Positions 24,199 through 32,671 are shown, numbered from the stretch's first letter. The stretch is 64,000 nucleotides of DNA from Nocardiopsis sinuspersici (GCA_008638415.1 ML703345.1:234231-298230), one strand, 5' to 3'. Numbers and translations: made by a program. The notes: generated from the sequence alone by a model not told the origin.

Positions 24199-24870
24199 TC
24201 AGCCGAGGGTGTTGTCGGTGTCCTTGAGCAGTTCGAGGGCGGGGGCGTACATACGGGTCTTGATGGTGCCCAGGACCGGACCGGCCTTGGCGGCCATCGG
24301 GCGGACCAGTTCGATCGCCGCCGAACGAACCTCGTCCTCTCCGGCGGTGTGGTCGACGATTCCGGCGGCCTGCGCTTGGGTGCCCCCGTAGCGGCGTCCG
24401 GTGACCATGGCCTCGTGCGCGGTCTGGGGTGTGAGCCGGGCCTGGATGAGGGCGCTCATGCCGGGGGCGAAGGGGATGTTGATGTCGACCTCGGGCAGAC
24501 ACCAGTATCCGCGGTCGGCGCGCATGACGCGAAAGTCGTGGGCCAGGGAGAACATGGCGCCCGCGGCGAAGGTGTGTCCCTGCATGGCGGCGACGGTGAT
24601 CATCGGCAGGGACAGCACGCGTGCGAGCAGGGCGTGGACGCTGATGACGTATGCGCTCTGGGAGTCGGCGTTGGCCATCAGCCAGTCCAGGTCCAGGCCG
24701 TTGGTGAAGAACTTGCCGGTCGCGGCGCTCACGAGGGCTTTGGGGCCCTCCGCCTTGTCGACCTCGTCCAGGAGGGCGTTGACCGAGGCGATCCAGTCGG
24801 GGTGGAAGCGGTTCTCGGTGTCGCCGATGTCGAGGACGAAGACGTCGCCGTCGCGTTCGAGGGTGGGCAT
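24199..24870 (-). CDS. Enoyl-CoA hydratase/isomerase family protein
   Basis: A crotonase-fold protein of 223 residues. The oxyanion-hole segments are visible: ALVSAATGKFFTNGLDLDWL, then MQGHTFAAGAMFSLAHDFRVM. At the usual second glutamate, YWCLPEVDINIPFAPGM keeps an acid (Glu) seen in the delta3-delta2 isomerase (ECI/PECI-like) group. Isomerisation of unsaturated acyl-CoA in fatty-acid breakdown is plausible. GGAGG is well placed before the ATG at 24870. The gene is single, and the next gene upstream is about 230 bases away. Confidence 0.85.
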   Translation of the reverse strand: MPTLERDGDVFVLDIGDTENRFHPDWIASVNALLDEVDKAEGPKALVSAATGKFFTNGLDLDWLMANADSQSAYVISVHALLARVLSLPMITVAAMQGHTFAAGAMFSLAHDFRVMRADRGYWCLPEVDINIPFAPGMSALIQARLTPQTAHEAMVTGRRYGGTQAQAAGIVDHTAGEDEVRSAAIELVRPMAAKAGPVLGTIKTRMYAPALELLKDTDNTLG

Positions 24871-25097
24871 GGTGCCTCCTGGGACAACCCATGTTACTGA
24901 TGAGTAGGTTCGCGTTCGAACACTACCGGACAACGACTGTCGCGGCCATCGGTCACAGCACCGTCCTGAAGCGCGCCGACGCCGTACCCGCGGGCGTATG
25001 GCGCGAGCACGGCGCGCCATGCGGGGGTGCGCTCGCCTGTCACCGCACCGTCCCGCGGCCGGTCGGCGGCCGGGGTTCCCGGCCGCCGAGGGTGGCA

Positions 25098-26300
25098 CTA
25101 GCCCTGCGCGAGATCCTTGACGAACACGATGCCCTCGCTGTCCGCCAGGTGGGCCGGGTCCAGCGGGGAGTAGCCGAACCAGGGGGACACGCGGGGCGCG
25201 GGCGTCGCGTCGGCGAGCGCGGCGGCCAGCCGACGGGCGTCGACCAGGCAACGCTGCTCCGGTAGCGCGTACAGCAGTCCCTCCACGGTGTCCGGTGGCG
25301 GGGCGTCCACCCCCTGGTGGCGGATCGTTCCGAGCGCCGTGGCGAGGAAGGCGTACTCCTCGCCCAGGTGCGCGCTGACGATCGCGCCGGCGCTCCACCA
25401 CTCCACCGGCAGGCCACCCATCCGCATGGTGCTCTTGCTTCGCTGCAAATGACCGTTGTGGGCGTTCACCAGTACCGGACCCCGTTCGGCGAGAGCGAGC
25501 AGGTTGGCGGCCATCATCGAGTCCCGCACGCCGAGCAGCCGCGCCATGCGGCCTGGCGAGGTGTCGGCCATCCAGTAGTGGTAGCGCAGCAGGCCGATGG
25601 CGGTACGGCCGTACAGGCGCGCCCGCTCCCAGTCCTCCTGTGAGGACGCCGCGACCAGGTGCGGCGTCTGCGCGTCGAGCAGCGCCACCAGGTCGTCGGC
25701 GAGCAGCCGCAGCTCCCCGGCCCCGGCCGAGCGCCCCACGGACCGGGACGGGTCCATCATCGCGGCGGAGTCGGTCCACCGGTCGTCGGCGCCGAGCAGG
25801 CGGTCCAGCGTTCGCGCGGTACAGGGAAGCAGGTCCGCCTCCACCCTCGCGGCGAGGTATCCGTGGAGCGCGGCGAGGGCTTGTCGGGGGCTCGCGGCGC
25901 CGGTGATCTCCAGCGGGCCGTCGAAGCCGGCGAAGCGGAGCTGCTCGGACGCGGGCCGGCCCTCGTTGTGGGCTCGCATCCAGCGCACCAGTTCGCGGTT
26001 GGCGGCGAAGGCTCCCCATCCGTGGCTGAATCCGTGCTCCATGACCTCGTCGAGGGTGCCCGTGCCCGAGGTGACGTAGTCGTCCACGGCCAGGCCCATC
26101 ACACAGTCGCTCTCGACCGCGATCCTCTGGTAGCCCTCCTGCTCGACGAGCTGCCGGAAGAGCTCGTTGCGCAGGTCCAGCAGAGTGCCCTCGCCGTGGG
26201 TGGGCTCGCCCAGGGCGAGCAGCCGCGGCCGACCCGGAACCAGCTTCATGGCGGCGGCGGCCTCGACGGCGTGGGCGGTGTTCCTGATGTCAGTAGCCAT
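25098..26300 (-). CDS. Erythromycin esterase family protein
   Basis: A protein of 400 residues of the Ere-like fold. LALGEPTHGEGTLLDLRNELF with the family histidine (EPTHG) lies near the start, then IAVESDCVMG, FAGFDGP and VNAHNGHLQRS, which supplies another active-site histidine. Members hydrolyse the macrolide lactone or other esters; many actinomycete copies have unproven substrates. It diverges from a TioE-like MerR regulator, 58 bases between starts, across a perfect palindrome. The pair looks like an inducible resistance or detoxification unit (inference). Confidence 0.85.
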   Translation of the reverse strand: MATDIRNTAHAVEAAAAMKLVPGRPRLLALGEPTHGEGTLLDLRNELFRQLVEQEGYQRIAVESDCVMGLAVDDYVTSGTGTLDEVMEHGFSHGWGAFAANRELVRWMRAHNEGRPASEQLRFAGFDGPLEITGAASPRQALAALHGYLAARVEADLLPCTARTLDRLLGADDRWTDSAAMMDPSRSVGRSAGAGELRLLADDLVALLDAQTPHLVAASSQEDWERARLYGRTAIGLLRYHYWMADTSPGRMARLLGVRDSMMAANLLALAERGPVLVNAHNGHLQRSKSTMRMGGLPVEWWSAGAIVSAHLGEEYAFLATALGTIRHQGVDAPPPDTVEGLLYALPEQRCLVDARRLAAALADATPAPRVSPWFGYSPLDPAHLADSEGIVFVKDLAQG

Positions 26301-26303
26301 ACC

Positions 26304-26351
26304 TTCAACGGTATCGTTGAACCATCGGTTGAAACTTATCAGCGATATCAT
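26304..26351. promoter_or_regulatory. Divergent promoter and operator of the esterase/TioE pair
   Basis: TTCAACG (26304-26310) and CGTTGAA (26315-26321) form a perfect 7-bp palindrome with a 4-base spacer, and GGTTGAA repeats a half-site just after. TATCAT at 26346-26351 would start a message at about 26358-26359, the ATG of the MerR-type gene, making it leaderless. Confidence 0.6.
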
Positions 26352-26358
26352 CAGGGAT

Positions 26359-27090
26359 ATGGCGGAAAACCTTCAAAGCAGCAGACAGCTCAGGCCGATC
26401 GATCTGGCGCGCGGGCACGGTCTGTCCACGCAGGCCGTCAGGAACTACGAGGCCGACGGCATCCTTCCGCCCGCCGACCGCACACCCCACGGCTACCGCA
26501 CCTACACCCCGCTGCACGCGCGGGCCCTGCGCGCGTTCCTGGCTCTCGTGCCCGGCCACGGCCACCAGACGGCGGCGTCGATCATGCGGGCCGTGAACCG
26601 GGGCGAGGCCGAGGAGGCGTTGCGCCTCATCGACGAGGGCCACGCCCAACTCCTCGACGACCGCCGAACCCTCCAGGCCGTGGAGAACGCCCTGCGCGAC
26701 CTGGAGTCCACCGCCGCGAAAGAGCCCACCACGGCACCCGGGCCCGGTAGCACGTTCATCGGGCCGCTGGCCGAAAGGCTCGGCATCCGGCCCGCGACGC
26801 TGCGCACATGGGAGCGCGCCGGGCTGGTGCGCCCGCGCCGCGACCCGCTGACCGGGTACCGCGTCTACGACGAGGCCGACGTACGGGACGCCCTGCTGGT
26901 CCACCAGCTCAGGCGGGGCGGCTACCTGCTGGAGCGCATCGCCCCGCTGATCGCCCAGGTGCGCTCGGCCGGCGGGTTGGAGCCGCTGGAGGCCACGCTG
27001 CGCGACTGGCGCGACCGGCTGTCCGCGCGCGGGCGGGCGATGCTGTCCGGGGCCGCCGAACTGGAGCACCACCTCAGCGAGCGCGGATGA
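26359..27090 (+). CDS. TioE-family (double MerR-type) regulator
   Basis: A protein of 243 residues with two MerR-type winged helices. The first is RPIDLARGHGLSTQAVRNYE then ADGILPPADRTPHGYRTY; the second is PLAERLGIRPATLRTWERAG then LVRPRRDPLTGYRVYDEADV. This duplication marks the TioE group, named after a thiocoraline regulator. The 58-base gap to the divergent esterase gene holds a palindrome that it likely binds. Ligand unknown. Confidence 0.88.
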   Translation: MAENLQSSRQLRPIDLARGHGLSTQAVRNYEADGILPPADRTPHGYRTYTPLHARALRAFLALVPGHGHQTAASIMRAVNRGEAEEALRLIDEGHAQLLDDRRTLQAVENALRDLESTAAKEPTTAPGPGSTFIGPLAERLGIRPATLRTWERAGLVRPRRDPLTGYRVYDEADVRDALLVHQLRRGGYLLERIAPLIAQVRSAGGLEPLEATLRDWRDRLSARGRAMLSGAAELEHHLSERG

Positions 27091-27268
27091 GACCCGGCCC
27101 TCAGCCAAGGAGAGGCCGGGGCCGTCAACGGTTGCGTCCCGGCCGATCCCTTCGCCGGTGCCGGCCCGGCCCTGGGACGAGCGGGCCCGCGCGCACGCCT
27201 CGAAGCGGCTTGGCACGAACATGCCGACAGGGCCTTCCCACTCCCGGTTCCGCTGCCATCATGGGGCC

Positions 27269-27826
27269 ATGAGCCTCACCTTCACCCTGGCCTCGGCGGC
27301 CCCTCCCCCCGCCTCCGCGGGCTCAGGTTCCGGTGGCCCGCTGCTGTGGCTGGCCGTGGGCTGTGGCGTCCTGCTGGTCCTGGTGGTCCTGGTCGCGGCC
27401 CTGAGCGGTGCGGGCCAGGGGGCCTACGGGGAGACCTCGGGGATCGTGCCCCGCCGCGAACGGCCGGGCATCGTGCGCGCCGCCCAGCGGGCCCTGTGCC
27501 TGAACGGAGCCCTGTTCCTGCTCGCCGTCCTGCTCACCTTCGGGCCGCAGGAGGGCACGGGCACCGTCACGGCCGCCATCGCCCTGGCCTACGGTGTGGG
27601 CTGCCTGGTCGCGGCCCGGACGCTGGGACGGCCGAGCCCCACCGCGCACAGGGTCGCCATGGCCCTGCAGTTCCCCCTGGTGGTCTTCGCCGCGGCCCTG
27701 GCGGTGATCGCCCTGGCCGTGGGGCAGCCGCTGCTGTTGGTCGGGGTGGCCGTACCGCTGCTGATGGCCCTGAACGCGGGGAGTCTGCTGTACAAGGCCC
27801 GGGGCTTCTACCTGGCACAGGCCTGA
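27269..27826 (+). CDS. Hypothetical integral membrane protein
   Basis: A protein of 185 residues with about five hydrophobic helices: LLWLAVGCGVLLVLVVLVAA, LCLNGALFLLAVLLTF, TAAIALAYGVGCLVAA, FPLVVFAAALAVIALAV and LLLVGVAVPLLMAL. A proline/alanine/glycine-rich N-terminus precedes the first helix. I do not recognise a family. It lies 128 bases upstream of the RNase Z-like gene. Confidence 0.7.
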   Translation: MSLTFTLASAAPPPASAGSGSGGPLLWLAVGCGVLLVLVVLVAALSGAGQGAYGETSGIVPRRERPGIVRAAQRALCLNGALFLLAVLLTFGPQEGTGTVTAAIALAYGVGCLVAARTLGRPSPTAHRVAMALQFPLVVFAAALAVIALAVGQPLLLVGVAVPLLMALNAGSLLYKARGFYLAQA

Positions 27827-27954
27827 GCCGCCCGGACACCGCGGCCTCGGCCCCCGTGGGGTGGAAGCAGCCGGTTCCGCCCACGCCAACACACCCCCGG
27901 CCGGCCACGGCGCCCCACACGGCGACCAGACCCCGCCTGTGGCAGGATCCACCC

Positions 27955-28905
27955 ATGTCCGTACGCGAACTCGTCGTCCTGGGCACCTCCAGCGCGGTGC
28001 CCACCCGCCGCCGCAACCACAACGGCTACTTCCTGCGGTGGGACACCCACGGCGTCCTGTTCGACCCGGGTGAGGGCACCCAACGCCAGATGAGCCTGGC
28101 GGGCCTGGCCGCCACCGACATCACCCGCGTGTGCATCACCCACTTCCACGGCGACCACTGCCTGGGCCTGCCCGGAACCATCCAGCGCATCGCCCGGGAC
28201 CGGGTGCCCCACACCGTGCGCGTGGCCTACCCGGCCCAGGGCCAGCGGTACTGGCAGCGGCTACGCCACGCCACCGCCTTCCACGACACCGACGTCGTGG
28301 TGGCCCAACCGGTCGACGGCACCGGGTCCTGCCCCGTGGGAGAACCGGACCTGCGCATCACCGCGCTGCCGCTGCGACACTCCACCCCCACCTACGGCTA
28401 CCGGCTGGCCGAACCGGACGGATGGCGGATGCTGCCCGAGCGACTGGCCGCACACGGCGTGCACGGCCCCATGATCAGGCGCCTGCAACACCAGGGCGCC
28501 GTCACCACCGACGACGGCCGCCGGGTGGAACTGGCCCAGTGCGCCCGCCCCCGCCGGGGCCAGGTCATGGCCTTCGTGATGGACACCGCCGAATGCGACC
28601 AGGCGGTGGAACTGGCGCGCGACGCCGACCTGCTGGTGATCGAGTCGACCTACCTGGACACCGAGGAGCACCTGGCCCGCTCCTACGGCCACCTGACCGC
28701 CCGCCAGGCCGGACGCATCGCCGCCCGCGCCGGTGCCGGCACCCTGGTGCTCACCCACCTGTCCGAACGCTACGAGCAGGAGGAGGACCCCCGCTTCGTC
28801 ACCCAGGCCGCCGCCGAGTTCGACGGGCACGTCGTGCTGGCCCAGGACCTGCAGCGCATACCGCTCCCGCCCCGCAACCCCGACCGCGCCACACGCATGG
28901 GATAG
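27955..28905 (+). CDS. rnz: Ribonuclease Z-like metallohydrolase
   Basis: A protein of 316 residues of the metallo-beta-lactamase fold. The metal motif HFHGDH (His63, His65, Asp67, His68) is intact, preceded by FDPGEGTQRQM, characteristic of RNase Z, and followed by LRHSTPTYGYRL, MDTAEC and LTHLSERY. RNase Z cuts the 3' trailer from tRNA precursors lacking encoded CCA. The ATG at 27955 follows AGGAT at a suitable distance. The stop is 33 bases before the leader-peptide ORF of the next gene. Confidence 0.88.
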   Translation: MSVRELVVLGTSSAVPTRRRNHNGYFLRWDTHGVLFDPGEGTQRQMSLAGLAATDITRVCITHFHGDHCLGLPGTIQRIARDRVPHTVRVAYPAQGQRYWQRLRHATAFHDTDVVVAQPVDGTGSCPVGEPDLRITALPLRHSTPTYGYRLAEPDGWRMLPERLAAHGVHGPMIRRLQHQGAVTTDDGRRVELAQCARPRRGQVMAFVMDTAECDQAVELARDADLLVIESTYLDTEEHLARSYGHLTARQAGRIAARAGAGTLVLTHLSERYEQEEDPRFVTQAAAEFDGHVVLAQDLQRIPLPPRNPDRATRMG

Positions 28906-28938
28906 GGTTGCCGGGCACCGAAAGAACCGACCGAGGAG

Positions 28939-29004
28939 GTGAGAACGATCACCGCTGTCGCAGGCTGGGCGTTCCTCCTCCCGGGACACACCACCGTGTC
29001 CTGA
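28939..29004 (+). CDS. Predicted 21-residue leader peptide
   Basis: GAGGAG directly precedes a GTG at 28939. The short frame reads MRTITAVAGWAFLLPGHTTVS and stops at 29004, 34 bases ahead of the methyltransferase start. It overlaps a nested hairpin (28967-29015), so a ribosome on it would melt the structure. This is the layout of translation-coupled attenuation. No experimental support is visible. Confidence 0.45.
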   Translation: MRTITAVAGWAFLLPGHTTVS

Positions 29005-29015
29005 CCGGAACGCCC
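28967..29015 (+). promoter_or_regulatory. Nested hairpin in the leader of the methyltransferase gene
   Basis: GGGCGTTCC (28967-28975) pairs with GGAACGCCC (29007-29015), and inside it GGACAC (28984-28989) pairs with GTGTCC (28996-29001). Both arms are perfect. The structure covers the end of the leader ORF and ends 12 bases before the Shine-Dalgarno GGAAAGG of the next gene. Confidence 0.55.
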
Positions 29016-29038
29016 GACAGTCCTTCGGAAAGGCTTTC

Positions 29039-29818
29039 GTGGCGTCCCCGCTCTCTTCGGTCTCCCTCTCCACCCTGATCACACGTTTGCGCTCGGCGGG
29101 CTGCGTCTTCGCCGAAGAAGAAGCACACCTGATCACCTCCACCGCGCACACCCCCGACCAGCTGGCCTCGATGGTCGAACGGCGCTGCGCCGGCCTACCC
29201 CTCGAACACGTCCTGGGATGGGCCGCCTTCTGCGGACTGCGCATACAGGTGGACGAGGGGGTGTTCGTGCCCCGCCCCCGCACCGAGTTCCTGGCCCACA
29301 AGGCCGCCTCCCTGCTCACCCCCGGCGCGGTGGCCGTCGACCTGTGCTGCGGCTCGGGCGCCCTGGGCGCGGTCCTGGCCCACACCCGAGACGACATCAC
29401 CCTGCACGCCGCCGACATCGACGCGGCCAGCGTGGCCTGCGCCCGGCGCAACCTGCCCGGCCACCCGGTGCACCACGGCGACCTGTACCACGCCCTGCCA
29501 CCACGGCTGCGCGGTCGCGTCCACGTCCTGGTCGCCAACGTGCCCTACGTTCCCACCGACCGGATCGCCCTGCTGCCCGCCGAAGCACGCGTGCACGAGC
29601 ACCACCGCTCCCTGGACGGCGGCGCGGACGGCCTGGACCTGGTACGCCGCGTCACCGCACGGGCCCGGCGCTGGCTGGCGCCGGGCGGCCACCTGCTGGT
29701 GGAGGTACAGGAACAGCAGGTCCACGCGGCCGTGCGGGCCTTCACCCGGGGCGGCCTGTCCTGTGAGGTGGCCTCCTGTCCCGAACGGGAGGCCACCGTG
29801 CTCATCGGCGCCCGCTGA
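29039..29818 (+). CDS. PrmC/HemK-like N5-glutamine methyltransferase
   Basis: A SAM-dependent methyltransferase of 259 residues. The SAM motif is DLCCGSG (101-107), PRPRTEFL (79-86) matches the conserved block of PrmC proteins, and the catalytic NPPY is NVPY (167-170), a tolerated variant. PrmC methylates the GGQ glutamine of release factors; this one is not beside a release-factor gene and is shorter than the housekeeping enzyme, so a specialised target is likely. It starts at a GTG after GGAAAGG, behind a leader peptide and hairpin, and a terminator follows. Confidence 0.8.
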   Translation: MASPLSSVSLSTLITRLRSAGCVFAEEEAHLITSTAHTPDQLASMVERRCAGLPLEHVLGWAAFCGLRIQVDEGVFVPRPRTEFLAHKAASLLTPGAVAVDLCCGSGALGAVLAHTRDDITLHAADIDAASVACARRNLPGHPVHHGDLYHALPPRLRGRVHVLVANVPYVPTDRIALLPAEARVHEHHRSLDGGADGLDLVRRVTARARRWLAPGGHLLVEVQEQQVHAAVRAFTRGGLSCEVASCPEREATVLIGAR

Positions 29819-29866
29819 CCCGGGGGAGAGGCCGCACACCCCCACCAAGCGAAAGCCGGGCCCTCC

Positions 29867-29910
29867 CGCACCGTGCGGCGGCGACGCTTCGGCCGCCACC
29901 GCACGGTGCG
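29867..29910. terminator. Hairpin between methyltransferase and ArsR genes
   Basis: CGCACCGTGCGG (29867-29878) pairs perfectly with CCGCACGGTGCG (29899-29910), with further inner pairing. It lies 49 bases after the methyltransferase stop and 18 before the ArsR ATG. Confidence 0.6.
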
Positions 29911-29928
29911 TGCCCCATCCTGGAGGAC

Positions 29929-30636
29929 ATGCACGCCCCCGACGGAGACCGCCTGGCCGCCCTGGCGGCCCTGCTCGCCGACCCCACCCGCGCCCAGATG
30001 TGCCTGGCGCTGCTGGACGGGCGGGCCTGGACCGCGGGAGAGCTGGCCCGCCACACCGGCGTGGGCGCCTCCACCGCCAGCGACCACCTGAGCAGGCTGG
30101 TCGGGGGCGGGCTGCTCGCCCAGGAACGCCAGGGCCGCCACCGCTACGTGCGCCTGGCCGACACCAGGGCGGCACACCTGGTGGAGACCCTGGCCGCCCA
30201 GGCCGGACCCGCCCCCGCGGGCGAGCGCCCCCGCAGCCTGCGTACCGCGAGCGCGGACCGGGCGCTGGCGCGGGCACGCACCTGCTACGACCACCTGGCC
30301 GGGCGTTTGGGCTGCGCCGTCACCGAGGCGATGACCCACCGGGGCCTGCTGCGCCAGGACACCGGGTTCGCGCTGACCGACGCGGGGCTGGCCTGGTTCG
30401 CCGAGCAGCGCATACCCCTGCCGCGCACGGGGCGGCGTCCGCTGGTACGCGCGTGCCTGGACTTCACCGAGCGCCGCCCCCACCTGGCGGGAGCGGCCGG
30501 GGCGGCGCTGTGCCGGCACGCCCTGGAGCGGAAGTGGTGCGTTCCCGCGGGCACGGGCCGGGCGTTGAAGGTCACCGACCACGGCGAACACCTCTGGCGG
30601 GAGGCGCTGGGCATCGACGCGGCGGCGCTGCGCTGA
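29929..30636 (+). CDS. ArsR-family HTH regulator with C-terminal extension
   Basis: A protein of 235 residues, twice the usual ArsR length. The N-terminal 90 residues carry the winged helix (LADPTRAQMCLALLDGRAWT, LARHTGVGASTASDHLSRLV, then the wing QERQGRHRYVRLA). The remainder, with YDHLAGRLGCAVTEAM and WCVPAGTGRALKVTDHG, has a few cysteines and appears to be a second helical domain of a known long ArsR subgroup. GGAGG precedes the ATG. It stands alone between two terminators, so its target is not obvious. Confidence 0.82.
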   Translation: MHAPDGDRLAALAALLADPTRAQMCLALLDGRAWTAGELARHTGVGASTASDHLSRLVGGGLLAQERQGRHRYVRLADTRAAHLVETLAAQAGPAPAGERPRSLRTASADRALARARTCYDHLAGRLGCAVTEAMTHRGLLRQDTGFALTDAGLAWFAEQRIPLPRTGRRPLVRACLDFTERRPHLAGAAGAALCRHALERKWCVPAGTGRALKVTDHGEHLWREALGIDAAALR

Positions 30637-30656
30637 GCACCGCGAGGGCACGGCCC

Positions 30657-30735
30657 GGCCTCGTGTGGCGGCCACCCGCTGTGGCCACCGCACGAGGCCG
30701 GCCGGGGCGGCTCCCCCTACCCGCGGAGCCGCCCC
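30657..30735. terminator. Two adjacent hairpins between convergent genes
   Basis: GGCCTCGTG (30657-30665) pairs with CACGAGGCC (30691-30699), and GGGGCGGCTCC (30704-30714) pairs with GGAGCCGCCCC (30725-30735). Both are perfect. They separate the ArsR gene from the convergent oxidoreductase and can serve either strand. Confidence 0.7.
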
Positions 30736-30759
30736 GCCCCGGGCATCCGCCCAGGCCGT

Positions 30760-31743
30760 TCAGGCGGCGGGCAGAGCCTCCACGGCCCGACGGGCCTGCT
30801 CGGCGACCAGGTCGGCGTTGATCGCCGCGCCCGCCCGCAGCCCGGCGGCCGCACCACCGACGACCTGGTCGAAGGGGGTGGCGGCGTTGCCCGCCGCCCA
30901 CACGCCCGGCACGTTGGTGGCGCCCATGGCGTCGGTCTCCACCTGGGTGCCCACGACCTGCCCCATCGCCTGGGCCTGGGCCACCTTCAGTCCCAGTCCC
31001 TCCAGGCCCCGCACGCGGGCCCTCAGGTACGTGGCCACCACCAGGGCACGCAGCTCCACGGTGGCGCCGTCGGCCGTCTCGACCCCGACCAGGCGATCGT
31101 CCTCGGTCAGCACCCTGGAGACCGGGCCCGCGACCACACCGACACCGCGTGCGCGCAACCGGTCGCGCTCGCCCCGGTCCAGGTCCGCGCCCCCGTGCTG
31201 CAACAGGGTGACGCGGGAGCTCCACTGGCGCCACAGCAGCGCCTGGTGCACGGCCATGGCGTTGGTGGCCACGACACCGATCGCCTCATCGCGCACCTCC
31301 CATCCGTGGCAGTAGGGGCAGTGCAGGACGTCGCGGCCCCACCGCTCGGCCAGTCCGGGAATCGGGGGTAGCTCGTCCACCAGGCCGGTGGCGACCAGGA
31401 GCCGGTCGGCGGTGAGGGCGGCACCGTCCTCCAGGTGCACGTCGAAGCCCCCCTCGTCCCGGGCCCGGGCGTGCACGACACGTCCGGTGCGCACCTGGGC
31501 GCCGTAGCCGGTGATCTCGGCGCGGCCGATCTCCAACAGCTGCGCGGGCGGGGTGCCCTCGCGGGTCAGGAAGGTGTGCACGCCCGCGGCGGGAGCGTTG
31601 CGGGGCCGGCCCTCGTCCACGACCAGGACCGAGCGCCGGGCGCGGGACAGGGCCAGGGCTCCGGAGAGTCCGGCGGCGCCTCCTCCGATGACGACGACCT
31701 CGTAGTGGTCGGCGATGGCGTTGTGCGGTGCGGTGGTGTCCAT
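30760..31743 (-). CDS. Thioredoxin reductase-like FAD/NAD(P) oxidoreductase
   Basis: A flavoprotein of 327 residues. The FAD-binding IGGGAAGLSGALAL is at residues 19-32, the C-terminal FAD motif is VWAAGNAA, and a CPYC redox pair (Cys142, Cys145) occupies the thioredoxin-reductase position. The central pyridine-nucleotide domain is present, but its glycine motif is weak (VVATNAMA), as in the actinomycete TrxR-like group that does not reduce thioredoxin. GGGG is eight bases before the ATG at 31743. It diverges from a TetR gene across a perfect operator palindrome. Confidence 0.85.
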   Translation of the reverse strand: MDTTAPHNAIADHYEVVVIGGGAAGLSGALALSRARRSVLVVDEGRPRNAPAAGVHTFLTREGTPPAQLLEIGRAEITGYGAQVRTGRVVHARARDEGGFDVHLEDGAALTADRLLVATGLVDELPPIPGLAERWGRDVLHCPYCHGWEVRDEAIGVVATNAMAVHQALLWRQWSSRVTLLQHGGADLDRGERDRLRARGVGVVAGPVSRVLTEDDRLVGVETADGATVELRALVVATYLRARVRGLEGLGLKVAQAQAMGQVVGTQVETDAMGATNVPGVWAAGNAATPFDQVVGGAAAGLRAGAAINADLVAEQARRAVEALPAA

Positions 31744-31957
31744 GTTTGTTCCCCTTTCTCCGCCCATGCTGCGTCCGCTCCCCGACTCCTGACAAAGTTC
31801 TTTGCTGCTTCGGCAAGAGCCCGGGCCCGTGGGCGCGCCCGGCCCTGCGGACCTCACCGCCCGGGCGGCCCGCCTCCCCCGGCCGCTCGGCCGACCCTTG
31901 GGGAGGCGGGAACGGCACACGCCTTCGCCCGGCGACGGATCCGACAACACACAGGCA

Positions 31958-31988
31958 TTTGCCTAAAGGCATTAGGCAAACGTATGAT
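31958..31988. promoter_or_regulatory. TetR-type operator and promoter
   Basis: TTTGCCTAA (31958-31966) and TTAGGCAAA (31972-31980) are perfect inverted arms with a 5-base spacer. TTGCCT (31959-31964) and TATGAT (31983-31988) are 18 bases apart, so the palindrome covers the -35 region of the TetR gene. Confidence 0.7.
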
Positions 31989-32014
31989 CTCCTATGGCAG
32001 ACGGAAGGAGGGAT

Positions 32015-32584
32015 ATGGCACGCGCGGGACTGACACCGCAACGCCTCACCCGGGTGGGAGCGGAACTGGCCGACGAGGTCGGATTCGACCACGTGACCGT
32101 CTCGGAACTGGCCAGACGCGTCGACGTCAAGGTCGCGAGCCTGTACTCGCACCTGAGGAACTCCCACGACCTCAGGACCAGGATCGCCCTGCTCGCCCTG
32201 GAGGAGCTCGCCGACCGGGCCGCCGACGCCCTGGCGGGCCGCTCCGGCAAGGACGCCCTGACCGCCCTGGCCAACGTCTACCGCGACTACGCCCGCGAAC
32301 ATCCCGGCCGCTACACCGCGGCCCAGTTCAGACTCGACCCCGACACCGCGGCCGCCAGCGCCGGCGCCAGACACGCCCAGATGACACGGGCGATCCTGCG
32401 CGGCTACGACCTGACCGAACCCGACCAGACCCACGCGGTCCGGCTGCTGGGCAGCGTCTTCCACGGCTACGTGAGCCTGGAGATGGGAGGAGGGTTCAGC
32501 CACAGCGCCCCCGACACCCAACAGACCTGGTCACGAACCCTGGACGCCCTGGACGCCCTGCTGCGGAACTGGCCCCCGCCCTGA
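32015..32584 (+). CDS. TetR-family regulator (TetR_C WHG-type)
   Basis: A repressor of 189 residues with N-terminal HTH (LTPQRLTRVGAELADEVGFD, then VSELARRVDVKVASLYSHLR) and a C-terminal WHG-type domain that keeps the histidine-glycine (VFHGYVSLEMGGGF). GGAAGGAGGG lies just before the ATG at 32015; an ATG at 31994, where the transcript would begin, is the alternative. It should repress itself and the divergent thioredoxin reductase-like gene. The SGNH hydrolase follows 87 bases later on the same strand. Confidence 0.87.
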   Translation: MARAGLTPQRLTRVGAELADEVGFDHVTVSELARRVDVKVASLYSHLRNSHDLRTRIALLALEELADRAADALAGRSGKDALTALANVYRDYAREHPGRYTAAQFRLDPDTAAASAGARHAQMTRAILRGYDLTEPDQTHAVRLLGSVFHGYVSLEMGGGFSHSAPDTQQTWSRTLDALDALLRNWPPP

Positions 32585-32671
32585 CCCCGAACCGCACCCA
32601 CCACAGGACCCCGACCACGCGCCCCGCCCACACACCACGGCAACGCGCACACCGACCAGCAGGCTGAGACG

